From: Hydrogenimonas sp.
GTDB lineage: Bacteria; Campylobacterota; Campylobacteria; Campylobacterales; Hydrogenimonadaceae
Direction: 5' to 3'
DNA: 64,000 nt
Assembly: GCA_003945285.1 (NCBI GenBank)
Contig: AP019005.1
Location: forward strand, 124,001-188,000
The notes under the pieces are model-generated. The model made no database searches. It had not been told where the DNA came from and saw nothing but the letters and a program-made list of their open reading frames with translations. Each line of letters begins with the position of its first letter. Within the stretch, counting starts at the first letter, position 1. The position numbers and the translations under genes are program-made. This document shows, piece by piece, positions 44,128 through 53,094 of this stretch.

Positions 44128-44294
44128 ACTGACCTTACGCAAAATTTGTCAGCCCCGGGATTTGAGCGGAAAAATATCGTTTAAAAAACCGCGCTTGCCC
44201 GTAAGGGCGCCGAAGGCGTCAGCGGTTTTTAGATATTTTGCGGCGTCCCGCAGGGAAAATCCCGCTCGGCGTGCGGATTTTGCGTAAGGTCAGT
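44128..44294 (+). repeat. Family B palindromic repeat, copy B3, inside the pilus locus
   Basis: 167 bp with perfect inverted ends ACTGACCTTACGCAAAAT / ATTTTGCGTAAGGTCAGT (TAA and TTA continue the palindrome outside). Nearly identical to B2 except for its missing 13-bp insertion. It separates the prepilin unit from the assembly genes; the 258-bp gap holds nothing else. Confidence 0.88.
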
Positions 44295-44320
44295 TAATAA
44301 AAAATAGGATCGGGAAAGAG

Positions 44321-45802
44321 ATGTCGGGACGCAAACTCTACTACTGCATAGACGAGAGCGAGGCTTTGGAGTTCGATGGAGCCTCTTTCGTCCGGGTCGA
44401 TACAAAAAGAGCGAAAAGAGGCTTCTGCGGTGCAGTGGTCGCCCCGGAGCATATCCGTTCGCATACATTCAAGATCCCTCCGGAGACCGAGGGTGAGAGG
44501 CTCGATACGCTGGTGGAGATAACGATGTTCGAATCGGGCGGATTGGATCTGGAGAAAGAGTATGCGATAGCGTATGTAAAGCACCCTCTGGAGTACGACT
44601 CCTCCATGCTTATAGAGGCGTTTGCGGTTGAGCGCTCCAGATTGACGCAGACCTACGGGGGGGTAGCCCGGAAAACCGGACATATAGACCTTCTTGCGGT
44701 GCCGTATACCGTCTATGAAGGGCTCTATGCGTACGACAGGGCTGATAGGGGCAGGGTGGAGCTCTTCCTCTATCTGGGTGACGGCTCATCTTACGCCGTG
44801 CTCTGCAAGGATGGAAGATATATCGCCCACAGAGATCTGCTCTCCATCTCTTCGATAGCGGCGGAGGCGAATATCAGTGTGGAGGCACTCAAGGATACAC
44901 TGCGCAAACGCGGTCTGGAGAGCCGTCTCTACGGCCCGGACGAACTCCTTTTGATAGAGACCGTCCAGAGAGCCTTCTCTTCCATAGTCGAGCGTGTGGC
45001 TCAGACTGTCAACCACAAGCGGGGAGTATTCTCCATAAAGAGTGTCGACAGGCTCTATCTCGATTTCGAGCAGAGCCTTATACCCGGCCTTTGGGAGCTC
45101 TTCGACAGTTACGGTTTCGAAGAGAGTGAAAAGAGTGAGCTGGTCTGCTGCGAATCTCTCGAGCCGCAGATGCAGCATACCGGGGTCGAGGCTCTCTATA
45201 TGCTGGCCGTGCGTGACCGGAAGGTGGAGCCGGTAAATCTCACCATTTTCGAAAAAAGAGAGAGCTTTTTCAGGACACATACCGGCCGCTTCGTCGCCGC
45301 CGTGGCAGCCGCTGCGCTTTTGAGCGGCGGATACGCACTGATCAAAGAGAGGGAGCTGGCGGAGCTTCAGAGTGAGGGTGTGCAGTTGAAAGCGAAGCTG
45401 AACGACGCGAAAAAGAGGGTCGCCGTTATGAGAAAGGCACTTGCGAAAGAGCGCTCGGAACTGGAGAGGGTGCTCAAAAAGGTCGAGCGCGGCAGGCGTG
45501 AGATCATGGCGTTCGACGAGACGGCCGATGCCGCGCTTCTTATCGAGGAGTCGAAGCGCTACAGGAGGAAGATGGTTGAAGATGTGGACAGGGCGCTTGC
45601 CAAATACCGGTTGAGTGCGGCATCTCTGGAGCAGAACGGCTCGAAGGTCATCGAAGTGGAGATAGTGAGTGAATACTCCAGGCGGGACAGAATAGCGAAG
45701 TTCATGAAGAGCCTGATAGACGAGGGCTACAGAAGTGTAGGAACGGGGGAGATAAAACTGGATGAGAACCTCTACAGCAGCCGTGTGGAGATTGTCAGAT
45801 GA
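44321..45802 (+). CDS. MshI-like protein (PilM/PilN-type assembly platform)
   Basis: 493 residues: a cytoplasmic actin-like N-terminal part (about 1-320) in the position of PilM, one membrane helix (FVAAVAAAALLSGGYALI, about 325-342), a coiled coil (about 350-415), and a PilN-like periplasmic end. That fused organisation matches MshI/GspL rather than separate PilM and PilN. It is the first gene of the order mshI-J-K-L-M-N-E-G. Confidence 0.75.
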   Translation: MSGRKLYYCIDESEALEFDGASFVRVDTKRAKRGFCGAVVAPEHIRSHTFKIPPETEGERLDTLVEITMFESGGLDLEKEYAIAYVKHPLEYDSSMLIEAFAVERSRLTQTYGGVARKTGHIDLLAVPYTVYEGLYAYDRADRGRVELFLYLGDGSSYAVLCKDGRYIAHRDLLSISSIAAEANISVEALKDTLRKRGLESRLYGPDELLLIETVQRAFSSIVERVAQTVNHKRGVFSIKSVDRLYLDFEQSLIPGLWELFDSYGFEESEKSELVCCESLEPQMQHTGVEALYMLAVRDRKVEPVNLTIFEKRESFFRTHTGRFVAAVAAAALLSGGYALIKERELAELQSEGVQLKAKLNDAKKRVAVMRKALAKERSELERVLKKVERGRREIMAFDETADAALLIEESKRYRRKMVEDVDRALAKYRLSAASLEQNGSKVIEVEIVSEYSRRDRIAKFMKSLIDEGYRSVGTGEIKLDENLYSSRVEIVR

Positions 45803-46419
45803 GACTTCTGGAGGATACGCAGCAACAGCTTGATGCGATGGGGCCGCTCAAGCGGGCTCTATTGACTATCTCTGCCTCCGGTATGATAGCGGCCGGAGTC
45901 TGGTTCGGCTTTATAGAGGATCTGGAAGCAGATATAGAGCGGAGGGCTTCACAGAATATACAACTGCAGCGCCAGATAGAGATTTCCGACCCGGCCAGAG
46001 TCTCCGTAAAGATTGCAAAGCTGCGTAGAGAGAGGCTCGCTGCCGCAGAAGAGCTCGAAAAGAGTCTCGCTGCCCGCCGCTATCTGAAGACACGCATGGA
46101 GCGTCTGCAAAAGCTGAAGTTCGACCATGAGAGAATGGCCGATCTGCTGGACGGAGTTTTGAAAAGGTCGGTAGAGCTTGGGCTTAGATTGGATATGATA
46201 GAGAGTGTCGACTCCCGTATGGATGTAACACCGCTTCTGGAGAGAAAGAAGCGCATAGAGGTGGAGGGTGCAGGAGCCTTCGGAAACATAGTGAAGCTCA
46301 CGCACTACATAGAGAGCCTGCCCATACTCGCCAGGATCGACTCTCTGGCCGTTTTTCTGGACGACAGAGGCAAGACGGCGTTCAAGATAGCAATCTCGAC
46401 ATACGGAGTTAAGGAGTGA
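45799..46419 (+). CDS. PilO/MshJ-like assembly protein
   Basis: 206 residues, one N-terminal membrane helix (LLTISASGMIAAGVWFGFI), a coiled coil (about residues 40-110) and a small ferredoxin-like C-terminal domain (ITHY-like VKLTHYIESLPILARIDSL). It would pair with the upstream protein in the inner-membrane alignment complex. Overlaps the upstream stop by four bases. Confidence 0.75.
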   Translation: MRLLEDTQQQLDAMGPLKRALLTISASGMIAAGVWFGFIEDLEADIERRASQNIQLQRQIEISDPARVSVKIAKLRRERLAAAEELEKSLAARRYLKTRMERLQKLKFDHERMADLLDGVLKRSVELGLRLDMIESVDSRMDVTPLLERKKRIEVEGAGAFGNIVKLTHYIESLPILARIDSLAVFLDDRGKTAFKIAISTYGVKE

Positions 46420-46823
46420 AAAAGATAACAGCCGCCCTGTCTATTCTCTTCACGCTTCATCTCTTCGCGTCGCAGGAGAGCGTTTCGGAAGTTCTGAAGA
46501 AGTTTGAAGCTCTCGATTCGGCTTCAGTACCGGAAGCCGTGGAGTACAGGATATACGACCCATTCGTGCGGGCGCTACCTCTTGTTAAAAAGAGCCGTAA
46601 AAGGAGTCCGGTACCGCATCACCGGAGTCTCAGTATAACCGCGGTAATGAACGATAAGGTTTTTGCAAGTGGGCGTTGGCTCCATATAGGCGAGAGGATA
46701 GGCCGATACAGAATAGCCGGGATAAAGCGCGGAGGGGTACTGCTCGAAAGGGGAGGTGTCACCCGATTCGTCCCTATCGGCGGGAAAAAGAGAATATTGG
46801 ATATCAAGGAAGATCTGAAATGA
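46416..46823 (+). CDS. PilP/MshK-like exported protein
   Basis: 135 residues with a signal peptide (ITAALSILFTLHLFAS) and a C-terminal beta domain (SLSITAVMNDKVFASGRWLHIGE ... RIAGIKRGGVLLERGG) typical of the HR/PilP domain that contacts the secretin. Equivalent by position to ctsR in Campylobacter and mshK in Vibrio. GTG start, four-base overlap. Confidence 0.7.
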   Translation: MKKITAALSILFTLHLFASQESVSEVLKKFEALDSASVPEAVEYRIYDPFVRALPLVKKSRKRSPVPHHRSLSITAVMNDKVFASGRWLHIGERIGRYRIAGIKRGGVLLERGGVTRFVPIGGKKRILDIKEDLK

Positions 46824-48337
46824 GACGTACGGTTGTCGCTTTTTTTGTTTTTGCTACGCTTCTGTTCGGTTCGCAGGATTGCAGGACGAAGCTCTTCTCG
46901 TTCAAGACCTCCGGCGGCAACGGTGTCGTAACCCTCTATGATGTTCTTGAAAACCTTGCCGCTACGTGTGAATTCAGCGTAATGTTTTCCGACAAGGAGG
47001 CGGCAAAAGTGCTCAAAACACCTCTTAAGATGGTCTATATCAAAGATTATACCCTCGAGGATATGTTCCGCTTCATTTTCGACGACCACAATATGTTCTA
47101 CAGCTTCGACCGGGCCAGAAATGTGCTAAGGGTCTCGTATATAGAGACCAGGTCATTCCATATAGACTATGTAAATCTGAGCGAGTTGAAGACCGAATCT
47201 GTAAAATCGATTACGGTCGGTGCATCAGGAGGAGATTCCAGTGTCTACGGAAGCAGCTACAGCGGTTCGCAGAGCTCCTACGGCAGCGGAACCGGGAGTT
47301 CCGGAAGCGGCACCAACTCCGACTATACCACAATCAAGACGGTTACCGAATTCAACTTCTGGAACGACTTCAAGGAGCAGATAGACGCCATCTTGCAGCG
47401 TGACGAAGATAGCCATACGGTCAACAGCAAGGCACTAGTCAACAACGAGGCCGGCATAGTGACCGTTACAGGGACCAAGCGGCAGATAGAGCGCGTCGAG
47501 AGATATATAGAGCATGTAACTGGGCGGCTCCACAAGCAGATCATGCTTGAAGCGAGACTCGTGGAGCTACGCTACAACGATAAAAATACTACCGGTGTTG
47601 ACTGGAGCCGTTTTGATCTCTCTTTGAAGGGTGAAGTCTCAGATACCTATCAAAGAGGAGAGGCGGCACTTACAAAGAGGCCGTTCTACTCCTTCAGCTA
47701 CAACTTCACTATGGACGGCCTTCTCGACTTTCTGCAGCTCTACGGGACGGTAAATACTATTTCAAACCCGAAGATAATGACGCTCAACAACCAGCCGGCG
47801 GTGATAAATGTAGGCGATCAGATAAACTACAAGTACCAGACCGGGGCGATAACCACTACGACCACCGGAAATCCGGTAGGGACGACTACCTACCGGCTAG
47901 GCTCCGTATTTATCGGCCTGACGCTTAACATAGTCCCTGAAGTTACCGACGACGGGTTCATCATACTGCGTGTCAACCCGGTAGTCAGCGAGATGCTTGG
48001 AAGCAATGCTACAACCGACTTGACATATTCACAGCCGGACAACGGTACGGATGTTGAGCGTACGATGCCCCCGGACGTGAAGATAAAGCAGCTTACATCG
48101 ATCGTAAAGGTGAAAAACGGCAACAAGGTGATCATCGGGGGTCTTATAAGCAACCGCAGCTACTCGACAAACTCGAAAGTTCCGGTACTTGGAGATATTC
48201 CGCTTCTTGGCAGGGCCTTCCACCATACAGGTGTGGAGAGCCAGAAGGTGGAGCTCATAATAATACTTACACCGAAGATCGTCGACGGGACATCCTTCCC
48301 CTCTATCGACGACGCACTTCAGATGGGGATGAAGTAG
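46820..48337 (+). CDS. Secretin of the pilus / DNA-uptake system (PilQ/MshL type)
   Basis: 505 residues: signal peptide (VVAFFVFATLLFGS), a short N-domain with STN-like segment (VTLYDVLENLAATCEF), a Ser/Gly-rich linker (about residues 140-165, GSSYSGSQSSYGSGTGSSG), and the secretin C-domain (VLGDIPLLGRAFHHTG, VELIIILTPKIVDG). It forms the outer-membrane pore for the fibre. Same place as ctsD in Campylobacter and mshL in Vibrio. ATG at 46820 overlaps the previous gene. Confidence 0.9.
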   Translation: MRRTVVAFFVFATLLFGSQDCRTKLFSFKTSGGNGVVTLYDVLENLAATCEFSVMFSDKEAAKVLKTPLKMVYIKDYTLEDMFRFIFDDHNMFYSFDRARNVLRVSYIETRSFHIDYVNLSELKTESVKSITVGASGGDSSVYGSSYSGSQSSYGSGTGSSGSGTNSDYTTIKTVTEFNFWNDFKEQIDAILQRDEDSHTVNSKALVNNEAGIVTVTGTKRQIERVERYIEHVTGRLHKQIMLEARLVELRYNDKNTTGVDWSRFDLSLKGEVSDTYQRGEAALTKRPFYSFSYNFTMDGLLDFLQLYGTVNTISNPKIMTLNNQPAVINVGDQINYKYQTGAITTTTTGNPVGTTTYRLGSVFIGLTLNIVPEVTDDGFIILRVNPVVSEMLGSNATTDLTYSQPDNGTDVERTMPPDVKIKQLTSIVKVKNGNKVIIGGLISNRSYSTNSKVPVLGDIPLLGRAFHHTGVESQKVELIIILTPKIVDGTSFPSIDDALQMGMK

Positions 48338-49129
48338 ATGCTGGACTATAAAAAGGCGGCCTTGCTGTTTGAAGACAGGGCCGAGAGCGGTGACTACTTC
48401 GACTCCGCAAGTGCCGAGCTCTCCAGGACGACTCTGAGGTCCCTGATATGCGAAGATGAGAGAAAGCTCCTGTTTCTTCTGGGCGATCCGGGAGTCGGAA
48501 AGAGCCATATGCTCGAAACGGTAGCCGAAGAGATGAAGGGTGAGCGGCTCATCGTCCATCTGAAGGAGCCCTTTTTCGAGCCGAAAGAGTTTCTGGAGCG
48601 GCTGCTGCGCGAGGCTGGAGAGCCGACAGGCGGAGAGATAGACGGTATGAAAAGAGCAGCCGTCGACATATACGGACAGAGGGAACACCTGGTCATGATA
48701 GACGAAGCGCAGTTGCTGGATGAAAAGTCTCTGGAGCTCCTGAGGATTCTTGCCGACACGAAGGCCTTCAGGCTCCTTCTTTCGATGCACAAAAGAGAGG
48801 GCGAGGAGATTTTGGCGAGACCGCACTTCAGGACCAGGAGCCACCGTGTCGTAGAGATTGGCGAACTCTCCGAAGATGAGGTGCGCAGATATATAGAGAG
48901 CAGATTAGGGAAGAGCGGCCTGGGTGATATCTCAGGGATGTTCGGCCCAAGGCACTATAAGCGTATATACCGCTATAGCGGCGGAAACTTCAGAACCGTG
49001 AAGCGGATGATGCAGACTCTTTTCGAGCTTATGCGGCACGCAAAAGAGAACGGACTGTCGAAATATTCGGTACCGTCTGACTGTACGCTTGATATGGCGG
49101 CACTGGATCTGGAGCTGATAGATGCATAA
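48338..49129 (+). CDS. ExeA/MshM-type AAA ATPase
   Basis: 263 residues with Walker A GDPGVGKS (about residue 49), Walker B LVMIDEAQ, and a C-terminal winged-helix-like part. Such ATPases help the secretin assemble (ExeA, MshM; CtsP in Campylobacter). Begins right after the secretin stop and overlaps the next gene by eight bases. Confidence 0.85.
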   Translation: MLDYKKAALLFEDRAESGDYFDSASAELSRTTLRSLICEDERKLLFLLGDPGVGKSHMLETVAEEMKGERLIVHLKEPFFEPKEFLERLLREAGEPTGGEIDGMKRAAVDIYGQREHLVMIDEAQLLDEKSLELLRILADTKAFRLLLSMHKREGEEILARPHFRTRSHRVVEIGELSEDEVRRYIESRLGKSGLGDISGMFGPRHYKRIYRYSGGNFRTVKRMMQTLFELMRHAKENGLSKYSVPSDCTLDMAALDLELIDA

Positions 49130-49901
49130 CAGGTTCGAATCGCTGCTGCGCCGCTGCAGGGCGAGAAAGAGAAAGATCCTGATGAAGCGTATGGCGCTGG
49201 CGACGCTGTTTGCCGCTGCCGCTGCCGCCGCACTCTACCTTACCGGACGCGAAGGTACGCTTTTCGGGCTCGAAAGAGGTGAAGAGGTTTCGGCCGTGCC
49301 CGCCGAGAGAGCCGAGGCGACGGTAAGGCCCGCCGTAAATAGGGCGGATTCGACAGCTGAGAGTGCAAAGAGTACGGCGGTTTCGGAAGATCTGCAAGGG
49401 CGGCCCGGTCACAATGAGCCGAAACCGAGCCGAAAAATGGAAGATAGCGGGGAAAAAACCGCCGCCCCGGCAAAACCGGTTAAAGTCGTTAGAGCGGAAG
49501 AAACCTCTTCCGAAGTTACCGAGAAGAGGGCGACGAAGCGCCCTCCGGAGAAAGAGGTGATACTTCTCAACCCGCCCGAGAAGCGGAAAGTTGTGCTGGA
49601 GGTCAAAGAGGTTGCGGATATCGAGGCGCTAAAAGAGAGGTATGCCAACTCTCCCGGTTACGAGGTTGCACTGAAAATCGCGGAAAGTTACTATGACGAG
49701 GGCGATTTCGAAAATGCCTCCGTATGGGCCAGAAAGGCCAATCTTCTAGATCGCGACGACGAGAGGGCGTGGCTGATCTATGCGAAATCGGAGTACGCAT
49801 TGGGGCGTGAGGAGCGGGCGAAGAGGATACTCAGGCTCTACCTTGACTACAAAGAGTCTCCCGCGGCGCGTTCTTTGCTGATAACGTGGAGCGGAGAATG
49901 A
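49122..49901 (+). CDS. MshN-like TPR protein
   Basis: 259 residues: a basic N-terminus, one membrane helix (MALATLFAAAAAAALYL), a long low-complexity Pro/Lys/Glu spacer (about residues 45-165), and a C-terminal TPR-like segment (SPGYEVALKIAESYYDEGDFENASVWARKANLLDR). Position and shape match MshN; in Campylobacter the same place holds ctsX. Its end overlaps the ATPase gene (ATGA). Confidence 0.72.
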   Translation: MHNRFESLLRRCRARKRKILMKRMALATLFAAAAAAALYLTGREGTLFGLERGEEVSAVPAERAEATVRPAVNRADSTAESAKSTAVSEDLQGRPGHNEPKPSRKMEDSGEKTAAPAKPVKVVRAEETSSEVTEKRATKRPPEKEVILLNPPEKRKVVLEVKEVADIEALKERYANSPGYEVALKIAESYYDEGDFENASVWARKANLLDRDDERAWLIYAKSEYALGREERAKRILRLYLDYKESPAARSLLITWSGE

Positions 49902-51568
49902 TAAGAAAGAGTGTCAGGCTTGGAGATATTCTGGTCGAAAAGGGGCTCATCACAGAAGAGGAGCTCTCTTTGGCCCTCGGAAAGCAGAGAGAGAGCGACT
50001 ACTCCAAAAAGCTCGGTGAGATTCTGGTCGATGAGGGGTTTGTAACCGAAAGGGAGATTGCTGAGCAGCTGGCTGAGCAGCTGAGGCTGGAGTTCGTAGA
50101 CCTTTACGGGGTGGAGCTGGATTTGAAGCTGATTGAACAGTTTCCTCTGCAGGTACTCAAAAACGCATGGGCGGTCCCCTTCGGAGAGGATGAGGAGAGT
50201 ATATTCGTGGCCACCTCCGATCCTCTGAATTACGATGCTCTCGAAGTTCTGGAGAGAAGTGTGGTCGCGAAGCCCATAAAGCTCTTTCTGGCGATGAAGG
50301 GCGAGATTCAGCACATATTCCAGCGTATCGAGATCATACACTCCACCAAATCGATAGTGGCCGAGGTAAAGCGTGAGATAAAGCGGCACGGAATAAAGAA
50401 CGAGAGCGAAGAGAGTGCCGTTTTGAAGCTGATAAAGCTCATTATCAGAGATGCCGTCATAAGAAATGCCAGCGACCTTCATATAGAGCCCGATGCCTAC
50501 GAAATGTCCGTCCGCGCCAGGGTAGACGGCGTGCTTCACGAGACATTCGTTTTCGACCTGGAGGTCTATACGGCGCTTGCATCGCGCATAAAGATACTCG
50601 GAAACCTCGATATATCGGAGCGTCGCAAGTCTCAGGACGGGCGGTTTATGCTCGTAGTCGACGGCAGGGAGTATGACTTCCGCCTTTCCGCCACTCCCAC
50701 TCTTCACGGCGAGTCGATAGTGATGCGTATTCTCGATCAGCAGAAGGTTCTGATGAAGATGTCGGAGCTGGGTTTCGAAGAGGAGAATCTGAAAACCTTC
50801 CACGAAGTGATACATCAGCCCTACGGCATAGTTCTGCTGACGGGTCCGACGGGAAGCGGAAAGACTACGACTCTGTATGCCGCCTTGAACGAGATAAAGA
50901 GTATAGAGAACAAGGTTCTCACCATAGAAGATCCGGTCGAGTATCAGCTTCCGCTTATACAGCAGGTGCAGGTCAACGAAAAGATTGGCTTCACTTTCGC
51001 AAAGGCCCTGAAGTCGTTTCTCAGGCAGGACCCGGATGTGATCATGGTGGGTGAGATTCGGGACTTCGAGACCCTTTCGGCGGCGGCACAGGCGTCGTTG
51101 ACGGGGCACCTGGTCTTCTCCACGCTCCACACCAACGACGCCCCGAGTGCCGTCAGCAGAATGGTGCAGATGGGGCTGGAGCCCTATCTGATCGCCGATG
51201 CGCTGATAGCGATAGTGGCCCAGCGCCTAGTCCGAAAAATCTGCCCATACTGCAAAACGGAGAGCAGGCCCCACCACGACCTTGTAAAACGTGTAGAGAA
51301 GTATCTGCCGGAAAATCCGGTATTCTACCGCGGGAAAGGGTGTCCGGAGTGTGAAATGACCGGCTATATGGGGAGGACTCTGATAGTGGAGATACTGGGC
51401 GTAGACGAGGCTGTGGCCCAGAAGATCTCCGAAGGGGCTTCGAGGCTGGAGATAGCCAAAACCGCAACGGAGCGGGGGCGATACCGTCCGATGGTGGAAG
51501 ACGGAATAAGAAAGGTGCTCGCCGGAGTAACCACTCTTGAAGAGGTGTTGAGAGTGACCAGGAGCTGA
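49898..51568 (+). CDS. Type II/IV secretion ATPase (MshE/CtsE/PilB type)
   Basis: 556 residues with the MshEN-type N-terminal domain (SVRLGDILVEKGLITEEEL), Walker A GPTGSGKTTT, the Asp box and Walker B DPDVIMVGEIRD, His box (THLHTNDAPSA-like STLHTNDAPS) and the zinc tetracysteine (CPYCK ... CPECEM). It powers pilus extension. ATG at 49898 overlaps the TPR gene stop and has GGAG upstream; a GTG at 49886 is less likely. Confidence 0.94.
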   Translation: MIRKSVRLGDILVEKGLITEEELSLALGKQRESDYSKKLGEILVDEGFVTEREIAEQLAEQLRLEFVDLYGVELDLKLIEQFPLQVLKNAWAVPFGEDEESIFVATSDPLNYDALEVLERSVVAKPIKLFLAMKGEIQHIFQRIEIIHSTKSIVAEVKREIKRHGIKNESEESAVLKLIKLIIRDAVIRNASDLHIEPDAYEMSVRARVDGVLHETFVFDLEVYTALASRIKILGNLDISERRKSQDGRFMLVVDGREYDFRLSATPTLHGESIVMRILDQQKVLMKMSELGFEEENLKTFHEVIHQPYGIVLLTGPTGSGKTTTLYAALNEIKSIENKVLTIEDPVEYQLPLIQQVQVNEKIGFTFAKALKSFLRQDPDVIMVGEIRDFETLSAAAQASLTGHLVFSTLHTNDAPSAVSRMVQMGLEPYLIADALIAIVAQRLVRKICPYCKTESRPHHDLVKRVEKYLPENPVFYRGKGCPECEMTGYMGRTLIVEILGVDEAVAQKISEGASRLEIAKTATERGRYRPMVEDGIRKVLAGVTTLEEVLRVTRS

Positions 51569-51570
51569 CC

Positions 51571-52812
51571 GTGAAGTACTACAGGATCGACTACCGTCGG
51601 GGAGAGAAGCGCGAATCGATAGTTCTTGAGGCGCAGTCGAAAATGGATGCGGTCACGGAGTTCAGAGAGAGAACTCTTGGTGTCATGCTCTCTGTAAAGG
51701 AGGTCTCAAAGCCTCTGTCGCTTATCTTCGGGAAGTGGCTAGAGGCCTACCGCTCCCCGCTGCGAAAAAAGAGGGTGGCCCAGGAGCCCTACATAGCTAC
51801 GCTTAGACAGATCTCCGTGATGCTCGATGCCGGGCTTCCCATAAACCGGTGCATCGAAGAGGCGATACGCTCGACCGACGACGAGATGCTGAAGGAGATT
51901 TTGAAGTCGGTACTTGCCGACATCGAAAGCGGAATGAGCCTCAGTGAAGCTGTCGAACCCTTCCGCGTTCAATTGGGCAGTATCTCGTTATCGATGCTCC
52001 ATCTCGGGGAGCAGACCGGAACCCTTTCGGACTCCATAAAGAAACTGGCCGATATTCTGGAGCAGATCCAGCACAACAGGAGAGAGCTGGTCCGCGCTAC
52101 ACGCTACCCTCTTTTTACCATAATCGCCATGATGCTGGCATTTGTGGTCGTCATCGTGATGGTCGTGCCGCAGTTTCAGGAGATATTTGCCGAAAGCGGG
52201 GCGGAACTTCCGTTTCCGACGCTTCTTCTTGTATGGACAGAACATGCACTTACCGAGTACGGCCCTCTCATAATCGCGGCGGCGGCAGCATTGAGCATTC
52301 TCTTTTCATACCTCTACGGAAAATACACGAAAATCAGGCTCGAAGCCGACCGTCTGCTTCTGAAGGTCTATATTGTCGGCAAAGTGACGCACTATGCGAT
52401 GATCGGGCGCTTCGTCTACATATTCAACGTACTGCTGAATGCGGGCATACCCATAACCGATGCGCTGGATGCGGCAACCGGAGTGGTCGAAAACAGCTAT
52501 ATGCGAAGCAGGCTTGAGACGATAAGAGGTGCTATAGAGGAGGGGCGATCTCTCAACAGCGGCTTCGAGGAGAGCGGACTCTTTGCCAATATGATTGTGC
52601 AGATGGTGAAGGCGGGAGAGCAGGGCGGAGCCCTGGGAACCATGCTTCAGAAGGTGACAGACTACTACCAGGAGCGTTACCAGCACATAGTGGACAATGT
52701 CGCGGCGATGTTAGAGCCCATATTGATCGCCGCTATCGCCGGTTTTGTACTGGTGCTTGCACTGGGGATTTTCCTTCCCATGTGGAGTATGGCCGAAGTG
52801 ATGGGGATGTGA
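51571..52812 (+). CDS. Inner-membrane platform protein (GspF/MshG/CtsF type)
   Basis: 413 residues with two GspF domains: RQISVMLDAGLPINRCIEEA and FVYIFNVLLNAGIPITDALDAAT, and membrane helices such as LFTIIAMMLAFVVVIVMVV and the C-terminal EPILIAAIAGFVLVLALGIF. It is the platform for fibre polymerisation. GTG start at 51571; its stop overlaps a 31-residue ORF (TGATG). Confidence 0.92.
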   Translation: MKYYRIDYRRGEKRESIVLEAQSKMDAVTEFRERTLGVMLSVKEVSKPLSLIFGKWLEAYRSPLRKKRVAQEPYIATLRQISVMLDAGLPINRCIEEAIRSTDDEMLKEILKSVLADIESGMSLSEAVEPFRVQLGSISLSMLHLGEQTGTLSDSIKKLADILEQIQHNRRELVRATRYPLFTIIAMMLAFVVVIVMVVPQFQEIFAESGAELPFPTLLLVWTEHALTEYGPLIIAAAAALSILFSYLYGKYTKIRLEADRLLLKVYIVGKVTHYAMIGRFVYIFNVLLNAGIPITDALDAATGVVENSYMRSRLETIRGAIEEGRSLNSGFEESGLFANMIVQMVKAGEQGGALGTMLQKVTDYYQERYQHIVDNVAAMLEPILIAAIAGFVLVLALGIFLPMWSMAEVMGM

Positions 52813-52907
52813 TGGAGAGCGGAATAGGAACCTTGACCATAGTAGTCATAAGCACCCTCATTCTGGCGTTCGGACTCTGGATCATCAGAAGATTGACGCA
52901 GATGTAA
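52812..52907 (+). CDS. 31-residue single-helix membrane protein coupled to the platform gene
   Basis: ATG at 52812 overlaps the platform-gene stop (TGATG) and encodes 31 residues with one helix (TLTIVVISTLILAFGLWII) and a basic end (RRLTQM), giving positive-inside topology. No family is recognised; it is probably a small subunit or stabiliser of the pilus platform. Repeat A3 starts 22 bp after the stop. Confidence 0.6.
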   Translation: MESGIGTLTIVVISTLILAFGLWIIRRLTQM

Positions 52908-52928
52908 CCTCTTTTGCGGAGGGGTTCT

Positions 52929-53093
52929 ACCCAAATCTCGAAATAGAATAGTTTGAAATTGTTGCGATGCTTGTGGTCAGGCGGTTTCGGGAAAACTTGA
53001 GGCGCACCCGTCAGGTGCGTCGACGGTTTTCCCAAAAGTGCATGGCTGCAATGATCGTGACGAGTTCTTCTATCTCTATTTAGAGATTTGGGT
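52929..53093 (-). repeat. Family A palindromic repeat, copy A3
   Basis: 165 bp, about 95% like A2 in the opposite orientation, bounded by ACCCAAATCTCGAAATAG and its inverse (AGAGATTTGGGT). The triplet TCT flanks both ends, a possible target duplication. It fills the gap between two convergent genes, ending one base from the stop codon of the pilin gene. Confidence 0.92.
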
Positions 53094-53094
53094 T

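Noticed and set aside
2035-53093. CRISPR array
   Set aside because: The repeats are 165 bp, far apart and palindromic, with no regular spacers.
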